Origin: Scilla litardierei
Taxonomy: Eukaryota > Streptophyta > Magnoliopsida > Asparagales > Asparagaceae
NCBI GenBank assembly: GCA_030789695.1
Contig: CM061138.1
Location: 183,063,051-183,127,050 of the forward strand
Direction: 5' to 3'
Length of the DNA: 64,000 bases
The translations under genes and the position numbers were made by a program. Below are positions 56,801-61,853 of this stretch, one piece after another; within the stretch, counting starts at the first letter, position 1, and each line of letters begins with the position of its first letter. Below the pieces are notes generated by a model. It searched no databases and was not told the DNA's origin. It saw only the letters and a program-made list of their open reading frames with translations.

Positions 56801-57941
56801 CAAATACATTAAAATGTCAATTCTCAAGAATACGGTTAACAAGGCAATGAGACATATTATAGCATTCAGCGTAATACGTTCCGATGTAAATATCTAACCA
56901 GAATACAAACTTACAATCACACTCTTTTTTAATGGCCAATATAATTATGGTATAGCAACAGTGCCATATAACAAAGAGTTGTGCAGGTGGAGAAGATATG
57001 TGTTGCATGATTCGTTTGTTAGTGCGGAAGCAAACAGGTCATTGTACAAATTTTACATTTCCCTTTTTTCATATTGATCCTACACATGCATGCCAAAAAA
57101 AGTTGTAACTAGAAATGATGGGAAATAGTAAACTACCTTGTAGCAGATGGGCATAAAAGGTTCCCTTGTTTATTAATCTTCCCGACTCGAATAGACACCA
57201 GAGGAACGCATAAACACCTCGCTAGCATCCCGACTTCTGATGCTTCAAAATGCTGGTGAAAGGTACAAAATCCATAGGGCAATAATCAACAATCAATAAA
57301 ACGCTGATAAATAGGTAGCACAACCACAATCAAAATCGTACAAGAATGGAAAGAATCCTATCATGCTATTATTCTACATTCTGACAGCGGACCTATCAAT
57401 CTCTCTATTTGCGTTCGTATCTTATAACTAAACCTGAAAATTTTCAAATAAAATTACAAAGTGCAACGATTGAAATTTAGAAAATTTGTGTAACATTAAA
57501 AAACAAATTCTACACGCTAAAATAACAAGTATTCGGACAGATGGGAGACAAAAGTAGGTCTTTCAAAAGTTTGTAAGACCAAACCTGGCTTAGTTGAGCC
57601 AAAAGCATGTCCTCAGCAACTCCAGTGGAGATATTGAGCTTAAGCAGAGGCTTCAACCTCTCGTCAGCACGGCAAGCACCGAGAACGTGAAGATCCAGCG
57701 CTCTCAACCACTGCATGATCCCAGTCTCGACCTCCCTCCGATCGAGCAATAGATCCCCGTCCGATTCGTCTCGAAGAACATCCCTGAGCCTCTCCGTTAA
57801 GCGGCATGCAATCCCTCTTCCCGATGATGCGGATCCATCAATTTCCATCGATTCCTCTGACGAATCGCCGCTCCGATGTCGCCGATCGGAACCCTCGGGC
57901 CCGTCTTCGTTCCCAAATCCACCTTTATTCGATGCATCCAT
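29885..57941 (-). CDS. Conserved plant protein of unknown function, five exons, 24.8-kb second intron
   Basis: Exons (minus): 57941-57585, 57252-57137, 32352-32109, 31375-30194, 30100-29885. They sum to 2,115 bases (704 aa plus stop), all junctions are GT-AG, and the phase is kept throughout. Residues 1-119 are acidic and Ser-rich, with helical [17 protein letters not shown]. Residues 120-160 read [20 protein letters not shown]. Residues about 155-255 form a compact domain ([33 protein letters not shown]). The rest is Pro/Ser-rich with YYCWCPP, and the C-terminus is acidic ([12 protein letters not shown]). I recognise it as a conserved plant family but know no function. The middle domain resembles the ubiquitin-receptor fold of Rpn13 (inference). 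No start other than ATG 57941 fits: the frame extends upstream only to a TTG. Confidence 0.88.
30194..31375 (-). CDS. Host gene exon 4
   Basis: 394 codons, acceptor CATGCATCAG|ATGAAAG, donor AAACTT|GTGAGT. Starts [20 protein letters not shown]; the bulk is low-complexity Ser/Pro-rich sequence. The frame runs on 93 bases into intron 4, but the GT-AG pair to exon 5 gives the conserved-looking end. Confidence 0.87.
32109..32352 (-). CDS. Host gene exon 3
   Basis: 244 bases, acceptor TTTGCACAG|GGGGCATC, donor GCAAAG|GTCTGT. Encodes [20 protein letters not shown] through [18 protein letters not shown], the core of the PH/Pru-like domain. Confidence 0.87.
32782..32816 (+). repeat. Poly-C tract (35 C) in host intron 2
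   Basis: A pure C run, poly-G in the host transcript, about 430 bases from the exon 3 acceptor; followed by an A-rich stretch with AAAAG repeats (32817-32860). Confidence 0.85.
33998..34851. mobile_element. hAT-like non-autonomous DNA transposon (MITE) in host intron 2
   Basis: Terminal inverted repeats CAATGTTTTAAATAT at both ends (33998 and, reversed, ending at 34851). Flanks CTCAAGAG (33990-33997) and CTCAAGAT (34852-34859) match at 7 of 8 bases; 8 bp is the hAT target length. 854 bases, AT-rich, no transposase. It contains a tandem repeat (34200-34400). Confidence 0.65.
34200..34400 (+). repeat. Tandem repeat, unit about 60 bases, inside the MITE
   Basis: Three to four copies of a unit of the form atcatgtaatcattgtaatatta-gatgtgtgttttatttttctattttataat, with small insertions. 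Confidence 0.7.
37124..37541 (+). repeat. Reina element 5' LTR
   Basis: TGATGCGGAC...CGTATCA. A GGGGGGACC/ggtccCCCCC-type inverted motif at about 37170-37182; likely TATA TTCTATAAATTAGG at 37287-37300. Confidence 0.92.
37568..38389 (+). CDS. gag: Reina gag N-terminal extension: coiled coil plus collagen-like Gly-Pro repeat, ended by TGA
   Basis: ATG at 37568, 273 codons. Residues about 12-105 are heptad-rich and likely coiled coil ([40 protein letters not shown]). Residues about 160-255 are a 10-residue repeat of the type [10 protein letters not shown], collagen-like in composition but not a strict G-X-Y helix. It stops at TGA 38387-38389 and continues in the same frame 21 codons later. The same local words occur upstream as TTC TGG GGG CCC (about 38325), so the TGA is most simply a TGG mutated by one transition. 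Alternatives are readthrough or a sequencing error. Confidence 0.75.
   Translation: MATSTRSKADGVDEKVQGLREEFNREIEGLKKTLGESLKDHAHSQEDIQVELRAMRRDAAQAGRDIQGLKEATLDLKGATSDLKILREATSSIPEIKAMLQALTMERGRDRGKGIQGGENQGDSTLESAIWEQPEGMTATATIWERNTTPQNPRRAGQQEFGPAGPPGPADGPAGPSGPAATTAGPSGPAASEAGPVGPAQPATGPTGPAAAAAGPSGPAAAAAGPDGPAAASAGPFRPAAAPAAPIRPAAQFWGPAEVQAAPWGPASTPTTF
38052..38325 (+). repeat. 30-base palindromic minisatellite in Reina gag
   Basis: About nine units, each close to GCAGGCCC-N4-GGGCCTGC plus a GC-rich spacer; each unit can fold back on itself. Both strands stay open and both read Gly-Pro-Ala-rich (minus 37927-38451). Confidence 0.8.
38453..42940 (+). CDS. gag-pol: Reina gag-pol polyprotein (main part)
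   Basis: 1,495 codons in one frame. Retrotrans_gag domain about residues 125-285 ([19 protein letters not shown]). Zinc knuckle [14 protein letters not shown] near 342. Protease [10 protein letters not shown] near 421. RT about 640-810 with [15 protein letters not shown] and FFDDILVYS (near 761, both Asp present). RNase H from about 903 ([13 protein letters not shown]). Integrase H-H-C-C near 1095-1145, then Asp in TMDFIDGLP (about 1163), Asp in TDRDQ (about 1223) and Glu in GQTEVVNRS (about 1260). Chromodomain from about 1455 ([17 protein letters not shown]). It ends at TAG 42938-42940, but the same frame continues as a familiar Reina C-terminus ([11 protein letters not shown]) into the polypurine tract, so this stop looks premature, one transition from CAG. 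All catalytic residues are present. Confidence 0.88.
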   Translation: MIGAPAAQFWRPEAHPQVPRPQVDPRQAFDGFPERGQGPGGYFGGRTAPVQQPRGAGGPMMARQQEFPGYHYQPEAWERPGWPEELYGADGGGPVEAVGGGFGRGGDRGRDGGPQGDINADRRLMKLKMPIFDGTDPDGWIYRAERYFQVMRLTEEEVLRAIGIYFEGKALAWYRWKAARTPFRTWEELSALILDRFQDTPGGDFYEQLSALRQEGTVRDYVERFEMLNSRVKGVTDEVMIGNFMRGLKPSIRAELRMQSPGTLEDVLRLAHKAEEKHAEERRIRGAWGTQGTRPTPAAAAPRAPTAAPEARAESRPATLGRRMTEAEVREKRAKGLCFRCDEKFTPGHRCASRLLQITMVPDEEGYGADEEEFEVEQEVPVEEEKSHLDFAEVSLNSVVGFTPNHTMKLTGQLGDAAVTVLIDSGATHNFISSRIVERHGLQLSTQEKFTVLLGTGKMEESKGLCKGLCLTLQGVQIMEDFLPLELGNVDIILGVQWLKKLGDMRVNWKRLRMEFEEGERTVVLTGDPTLCLSMVAFKAITRALRREGEGYLVECRLAGAEQEPQAGVPEEVEQVLGQYQEVFQDPQGLPPERGHEHAIVLREGAAPVSVRPYRYPHVQKDEIERMVGEMLQAGVIQPSVSPFSSPVLLVKKKDGSWRFCVDYRALNKETVADRFPIPVIDELLDELHGAVVFSKIDLKAGYHQILMRPEDVPKTAFRTHEGHYEFLVMPFGLTNAPSTFQALMNDVFRPFLRRFILVFFDDILVYSRTMGEHVGHLEVVFRELLRHQLYANRKKCSFGQRQIEYLGHVVSAAGVAADRAKIEAMLDWPVPTTLRALRGFLGLTGYYRKFVRGYSTIAGPLTDQLKKDGFQWGEAAAKAFEALKEAMTTAPVLALPDFSITFVVETDASGVGLGAILMQLGRPIAYFSQVLSARARLKSVYERELMAIVLAIQKWRPYLMGREFVVRTDQRSLKYLLEQRLVTEEHQRWLSKLVGYRFVIEYRPGLENKAADALSRREEGVHLRALSLPVWIDGEPMLQEAEADPELRLIREQLQGGGEAPQGYSLEGRRLLYQGRLVLPRTSIFIPALFQEFHSSVVGGHSGVQQTYMRMSREVYWPGMRRAIAHLVAACDVCQRHKYMAMAPAGLLQPLALPERVWEEVTMDFIDGLPRSEGYSVIFVVVDRLSKYAHFIPLKHPYTAVSVAAAFTREVIRLHGIPASIVTDRDQVFLSGFWREIFRVQGTVLKRSTAYHPQTDGQTEVVNRSIETYLRCFASETPRQWYRWLAWAEYWYNTSYHSAAGTTPFRVLYGRDPPELLRFGERQTPVSQVEDYMRERESILEELKKHLLRAQQVMKARADGHRRDVRFQEGDMVYLKLRPYRQRSLARRRNEKLSARFYGPFEIAAKIGQVAYRLRLPSTATIHPVFHVSQLRRAIGEHTVSSTLPPTLTEEMEVMLEPLEVRAVRQGPRGQREVLIHWAGLPDCDATWEAYRVI
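42997..43414 (+). repeat. Reina element 3' LTR
   Basis: Identical to 37124-37541 on inspection; TATA-like TTCTATAAATTAGG at about 43160-43173. Confidence 0.92.
44755..44835 (+). repeat. tRNA-derived SINE head (decayed)
   Basis: TTAACCTAATGG fits an A box and GGTTCAATTCTC a B box, about 40 bases apart, with a tRNA-like middle (GCATCTTATAACGAAGTAGT). No acceptor stem. It resembles 45990-46052 reversed. Confidence 0.4.
45371..45578 (+). repeat. 104-base tandem duplication
   Basis: Copies 45371-45474 and 45475-45578 differ at one position (GGCTGG versus GGTTGG), so it is recent. Confidence 0.9.
45990..46052 (-). repeat. tRNA-derived SINE head (decayed), opposite strand
   Basis: On the minus strand GTTAGCTCAGAGG (A box) and GGTTTAACTTTC (weak B box) flank GCACCTTATAACTAAGTGGT, close to the middle of the copy at 44755-44835. 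Confidence 0.35.
46418..47941 (+). repeat. SIRE element 5' LTR
   Basis: 1,524 bases. Starts TATTGG where the partner has TGTTGG (G to A in the terminal dinucleotide). TATA-like CTATATATAC at 47207-47216; 16-C run at 47902-47917 versus 7 in the 3' LTR. Confidence 0.9.
46958..46979 (+). promoter_or_regulatory. MSA-like palindrome in the SIRE LTR
   Basis: CCGTTGGAT-N4-ATCCAACGG, with another TCCAACGG at 47092-47099, upstream of the TATA box at 47207. TCCAACGGYY is close to the MSA element (YCYAACGGYYA) bound by MYB3R factors. The 3' LTR copies are at 54366-54387 and 54500-54507. Confidence 0.45.
47987..49543 (+). CDS. gag: SIRE gag (premature end)
   Basis: 518 codons from ATG 47987. N-terminus with [23 protein letters not shown]2-type region ([20 protein letters not shown]), zinc knuckle [14 protein letters not shown] near 48871, then a coiled-coil stretch (about residues 365-500, [20 protein letters not shown]). 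It ends at TAA 49541-49543, but the same frame continues with a second knuckle, so the stop is inside the original gag. Confidence 0.85.
   Translation: MNTYDSAFAEGQSTVRPPKFNGTDFAYWKARMKIFLVSSDLEIWKIVAKGYHPPTIKIEDIDVPKPEDKWDDNDNKLYALNGKAMNAIICTLDRTEFNSISHCLTAQEIWNTLEVTHEGTSQVKESRLALLSSEYDGFHMLPGESIKDMYTRFTDIIYNSKALGKSYDSIDLIRKILRALPSSFRPKVTAIQEARDLTKLKLDDLIGNLLSHELELKTVETREKGEAKPLKTIALKAEESDKEDLDEEHALMVRGFRRFIRTPAGKSEMAKRFNRFNKFNPLNSPSEQNTTKSVQCFNCKKFGHFMKNCPTKNASSEAKGKSFAVTWDDNDEDEPQDEVAQSSLCLIGESDTNKVRDEFSLPELMNICENMNSEITSLESSIENYKEMNFQLQQENYNVLQNEIKLKNEIASLKITIEKLKGKSSITEAIPCQTCASLKLEIKNGNEKIVGLNKRIETLAKNEDNVRKSFINKSVMLVNENIFLKSKVSDLELSIRKFGVGRKSLDIILGYQSIKNDK
49577..49786 (+). pseudogene. 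gag: SIRE gag C-terminal part with second zinc knuckle
   Basis: Same frame as gag. Lys-rich lead ([14 protein letters not shown]), then [14 protein letters not shown] and QVWVPKG. Bounded by stops at 49541-49543 and 49784-49786. Confidence 0.75.
49796..52613 (+). pseudogene. pol: SIRE pol (PR remnant, IN, RT, RNase H) with deletion and one stop
   Basis: Protease start [13 protein letters not shown] at 49820. Near 49935-49955 the protease end is missing, and the frame switches into the GAG-pre-integrase end ([20 protein letters not shown]), so a few hundred bases were lost at a GGAGGAGG run. Integrase has Asp in HMDLFGP (50146), Asp in RSDHGGEF and Glu in VVERKNR. RT reads [28 protein letters not shown] and YVDDI (51669-51683, intact). 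TAG at 51774-51776 inside GELK-FLG. RNase H from YADADYAGS (52156) to the stop at 52611. Non-functional because of the deletion and stop. Confidence 0.87.
52614..53825 (+). other. SIRE 3' spacer with extra polypurine motifs
   Basis: 1.2 kb non-coding, no env-like frame. A first polypurine tract AACAAAGGGGGAG is at 53533-53545, a six-copy CATGTCAATAGGGGGAG repeat at 53594-53718, and the presumed real tract at 53813-53823. A-rich stretch at 52665-52735. Confidence 0.7.
53594..53718 (+). repeat. Polypurine-bearing minisatellite in the SIRE 3' spacer
   Basis: Six copies of CATGTCAATAGGGGGAG, partly spaced by attaagattgagcattgag. Each ends in a GGGGGAG-like tract similar to the element's own polypurine tract. 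Confidence 0.8.
53826..55340 (+). repeat. SIRE element 3' LTR
   Basis: 1,515 bases, TGTTGGAAAC...ATCCAACA; TATA-like CTATATATAC at 54615-54624. Confidence 0.9.
55346..57136 (-). other. Host intron 2, exon-2-proximal part
   Basis: AT-rich, no gene or element recognised. Frames at 55571-55768, 56147-56341 and 56817-57008 have no similarity I can name. Confidence 0.6.
57137..57252 (-). CDS. Host gene exon 2
   Basis: 116 bases, acceptor TTCACCAG|CATTTT, donor ACAAG|GTAGTT. Encodes [18 protein letters not shown], then [20 protein letters not shown]. The split codon is completed by exon 3, 24.8 kb away. It is too short to stand out as an open frame; I found it by reading the conserved peptide. 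Confidence 0.85.
57585..57941 (-). CDS. Host gene exon 1
   Basis: 119 codons from ATG at 57941 ([14 protein letters not shown]) to LLAQLSQ. Donor CAG|GTTTGG at 57584. Ends in phase 0. Confidence 0.88.
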
Positions 57942-58065
57942 TGTTTCGATGGATCGTAGACGAACTTGAAGCCCTAATTCCTTTCCCTCGAAAAGAACCA
58001 ACGCGGATCGTGTGGATCAAACAAACTCTTCCAATAACAGCAGGACGGTGGCAAGATTTTTCACG

Positions 58066-58076
58066 CTATTAAATAG
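58066..58076 (-). promoter_or_regulatory. Possible TATA box of the host gene
   Basis: CTATTTAATAG on the minus strand, about 125-135 bases before the ATG, giving a plausible 5' UTR of about 100 bases. One weak motif only. Confidence 0.3.
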
Positions 58077-59008
58077 AAGAGATAGACGGGCGGATTTGAG
58101 GCGGATTTATGAATTTTAGGTTTATGAAGCTTTGGGTTCCGGATTGCGGTCCACGTCATCGTCTTAACGTATGGCTACAATGTATCCCTCTTAAAACTGT
58201 CTTATTTCTTAACCTCTTGATTGGTTTGCTAAAAGGTCAAGATCCATTGGACCATCTGTCCTTTGTGGGCCATGTTGTTGGCAAATTAAGCGTAACTTCT
58301 CAATTGTTAATGGGCTCGAACGTGGGGCCGAACTGGGTCCAGAATACCCGATAACCCAATTCGATCGTTTTGTTGTATTTCGGGTTCAGGTGACCAAAAA
58401 TTTTCATCGCACCAGCTACCCGACGATCCTTGTAACATGGCGTATAGATGAACGTGTATAGTCTAAATATGCGTTCTTTGTACTTGTACTGTAAGCTGTA
58501 CATTATAAGTACTGTAAGCTGCACATCATAATTATAAGAGCACTAACATGCCGAACTCCTGGCGGGGGGGCTCCAATTTCATCTCATCCAACGCAAAAAT
58601 TATAACCTAATTGATAAAAAATATAATACCAAAAATTAATGTCTTCCCACATGCTTAGTGATGATGACATCGTGAGATGTGCTTCACCGTGTGAAGAATT
58701 TCGATGCAGATCATTCTCCTTTACATGTTAAGACATGAGTAATCGGTAGTCCCTACTCACACATCCATTAATGGCTCATTGTCATGTATGTCTTCGTGCA
58801 TGCCAAGTGATCACCAACATACCACAGAGAGATATGAATCCAGTATCACTTCGTATGCACATTCACTTGCTGTACACATGTCTATCTGGCATGATGTTGA
58901 CTATTATCCCAATGCGCGGGATTCACAAGCTCATGACATTAGGCCCACCGTGCATGTGAATGACTTACAAATCGCCTTGTTCATTAAAAATGCCACAGTC
59001 GTCATCTG
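58077..59008. other. Upstream intergenic sequence, nothing recognised
   Basis: No coding sequence, RNA gene or repeat structure that I can support. Small frames at 58771-59012 look like chance. Confidence 0.5.
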
Positions 59009-60032
59009 TTAGGGAATGTATAGCCTTATGACAGTTATTGTAATTGTAATAGACGTCCTGTTCGAAATGATAGTAAGCTATTTAGTAATCATTATCAATA
59101 GTTGTTGTGATAATATGATGCATGGATAAAGTCGCAAGACTTATGATAGGAACATTGAGATCGTGATGAGATCTTGATAATCTGTCGATCATATGTTCAA
59201 AGCTATTCCTGGTCGGATGAATATCGAGACAGGACATCGATATTTCGGTTAAACCAATGTGCATTAATCTATAACATCGGATTGTAGTAACTGGCCTCAT
59301 AGCCAGTGGGTGCAGAGACATCATTAGATAATGCACATGTGCTGGTTGGGAGAACAAGTTCACAGAACGACTCGCCGGATATACTTCTATACGATTATCA
59401 TACCCTGACTGTCAGCAGAAGATCTCTAGTTGCAGTAGGTGCAGGTTAGTCATTTGACCAGAGATGTGCTAAAGGACCTTGCACGTGGAACATTACACTT
59501 TGGTAAATATTAGACGTTGGCTTTACATCTGATATGTAGATGCCTATTGGGTATGGTCGGAAGCATGTGAATGGAGGGGCCATGCTGTCGGGATTTGTCT
59601 CCTCCTGTATGGGAGGTCAGTGTCATATTTGAGTAAATGGTTCCATAGTAAATCCATGGCTAAGGTATGAGATGAAATTGTTAAAGAGTCAACAAGTATC
59701 ATCCAACCAATAGCTATAGGATCACATTTGACTCAAATGGGTTAAGGTGTGATCGGGTTTTGACTATATACAATATCATAGACACCTTAGCGACATGGTG
59801 ATGACGAAGGAACCAGATTGCATGTAACATGTCACGGTAAGGCCCAGATTATTTCGGAGAGATTCCAAACTCCCTAACCAGATAATGATGGTTCTGAAAC
59901 GGGGGTCGGCACACTTGGCTAGGGCCGATAGAGTTCATTGACACGGTGTGATCGTGGTTGTTATTGTAGTAGGAATCAGGCTATTAGAGTCTCACATTAA
60001 TGATGAACTCCTCATAAAAAGTGAAGGAAGAA
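59009..60032. repeat. Non-coding repeat-like sequence, possibly a solo LTR or retrotransposon spacer
   Basis: Starts TGTTAGGGAATG and includes phrases such as gggttaaggtgtgatcgggttttgactatatacaat and ggcttagtctcacatt-like text that I associate with widespread plant non-coding repeats. There is no partner copy in the window, so it is unclassified. Confidence 0.3.
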
Positions 60033-60670
60033 TGTCACGCCCCGCTTCCCTAAAATGGAGGCGAGACGTGAGAAGGTCCGCTCAAGCGTGGAGCTGTGAA
60101 GCTGCACGCCTGATAAGCGTCGATTTAGTATAAGCAGGTCCATGTAATCGCAAAAGGAACAATAACAATAATAATAATAGAAAAAGGAGACGGATATGAA
60201 ATACCAATCCCAAAGTTTGTCCACAAAATATTCAACATCACAGAAAAAGCCACCAGGCTAAAAGAAAGAGTCTAAAGGCCCAGAACAAGGCCAAACAAAA
60301 CACAAACATAACAGAGTATCAAAGTAGGTGCCACGCACCGACAACCTAAGCAATCTAACAAAACGAGACATACACACTAAGACTGATCTCCAGTGTCTAC
60401 GAAGTCCTCGATCAACGCGGGTTCTGACTCATCGTCAGCGAACACCACGTCCTCGCAAGTATCTCAGGCTCGGGCTCTAACATGTGTCACCCAAAAGAGA
60501 AAAGGGACACATGTCAGCAAGTCGAAAGACTTGTGCAAGGAAACTGAAAGAAAGGTAAACTAACAACCTAGCAGTTAAAGTATGGTGCATGGCAAGTAAA
60601 GTAAGGTGGTAACAAGTAAGGTAAAGTACAAGTAGCAAGTGGTAGTTGTGACATGTAATGTCAAGTAACA

Positions 60671-60780
60671 AGTACAATGGATCACTCAACGAGTGCCCTA
60701 TTGCCTGCAGGCTGTGTTCAAGTATCAAGTACAAGGGATCACTCAACGAGTGCCCTATTGCCCGCAGGCTGTGTTGAGCT
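60671..60780 (-). repeat. Two-copy, 57-base tandem repeat in the minus-strand LTR
   Basis: AGTACAA(T/G)GGATCACTCAACGAGTGCCCTA-type units with CACTC/GAGTG arms; the same unit as at 62666-62892. Confidence 0.7.
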
Positions 60781-61792
60781 CGTCTTCTGGAACACGAGCC
60801 AGAAAGTGTATTTGGCATAGGGTTGCGCCCGCAGAACGGGTGCCTAGCCGGAACAAATAGTACAAGTATGTAGCGAAGCTACGCAATCACGATGAGTGTT
60901 CAAGCATGCGATGACATGAGCAGATATTCGCGTACCGTTAATTGAAATTAAACGTGACGGGCAAAATGCAATGACATGAACATATTCGCGTACAGGTAAT
61001 TTAAATTAAACATGGCAGTTAAAATGCAATAGCAGTTAAGGATGCATGGATGACATGAACAGTTAATACGCGTACCGTTAAGTGAAATTAAACGTGACAT
61101 ACAAGCATGATGAAGGTGACGGACCAAGCTTCGTTGTCAAGCTAGGTCAATGGCGTCTAGACGGTTATCCTTTCACCGTCTAGTCTCTTTTACGCTAAAG
61201 CAAGGAAAATGGCCTAAGACATGGCCCAAATCAAGAGATGCAAGTTTCACTTGCCTGATACCGGGATTGACGAGCAATGAAGATCGTCACACAAGCTAAC
61301 TACGGAATAGATCACTGTTATAGCAAAACAATTATTAGAACAACGGTTCTAAATCGATTTCTTAATAGAACCCTAATCATCTAATAATCCATTTTATTAG
61401 GGTTTCACAATGTCAATGTGGGTTATGCTAAAACTAAAGGAATCGAGTATTACCGTGAAGAAGCGAAGGAACGATGCCGAGCAAACACGGCAACGGAAGA
61501 ACGATCCGGCTCAGATCTGGAAATGAGGGAAAAATCTGGAGAAATGGGTTTGGATGTGGATTTTGAGGGGTTGATGAAGGTTTGGGGAAGATGGAAGGTG
61601 GGTTGTGACAAGGGAGGGTTTGGATGATGGAGGATGAGCTTGGGATGAAGGATTAATGGTTTGAGGAAGATGTGGGCTCAATGGGGGAGAAATTAGGGTT
61701 TTAGGTCATGAGGGAGGAGAAGAAAACGTTTGGAGGGGTATTTATAGAGTTTGGTGGCGGCTAGGGCAAAACTAGGGTTTCCTGTACTGTTT

Positions 61793-61846
61793 AGTCGGTC
61801 AAAGAACAACCGCTGACCGACTAGTTTAGGAACTAGTCGGTCGGTT
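61793..61846 (-). promoter_or_regulatory. ACCGAC palindromes in the minus-strand LTR (partial)
   Basis: AGTCGGTC and a GACCGACTAG-N8-CTAGTCGGTC pair remain before the insertion breakpoint; the same arrangement as at 19095-19144. Confidence 0.5.
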
Positions 61847-61853
61847 GACCAAC

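Larger units (their letters stand above)
60033..61853 (-). repeat. LTR (truncated) related to the LARD-like element, minus strand
   Basis: Reverse complement of the 18575-20975 LTR type: begins TGTCACGCCCCGCTTCCC, runs through the tandem-repeat zone (60671-60780), TATA (TATAAATA reversed at about 61739-61746) and the ACCGAC palindromes (61793-61846), then is cut at 61854 by another LTR. Diverged from the 18575 copy. Confidence 0.75.

Noticed and set aside
57942..58001. N-terminal extension of the host protein to 58001
   Set aside because: The codon at 58001 is TTG; the first ATG in frame with good context is at 57941.
58771..59363. Small frames upstream of the host gene
   Set aside because: Short, overlapping in several frames, with no recognisable motif or codon structure.
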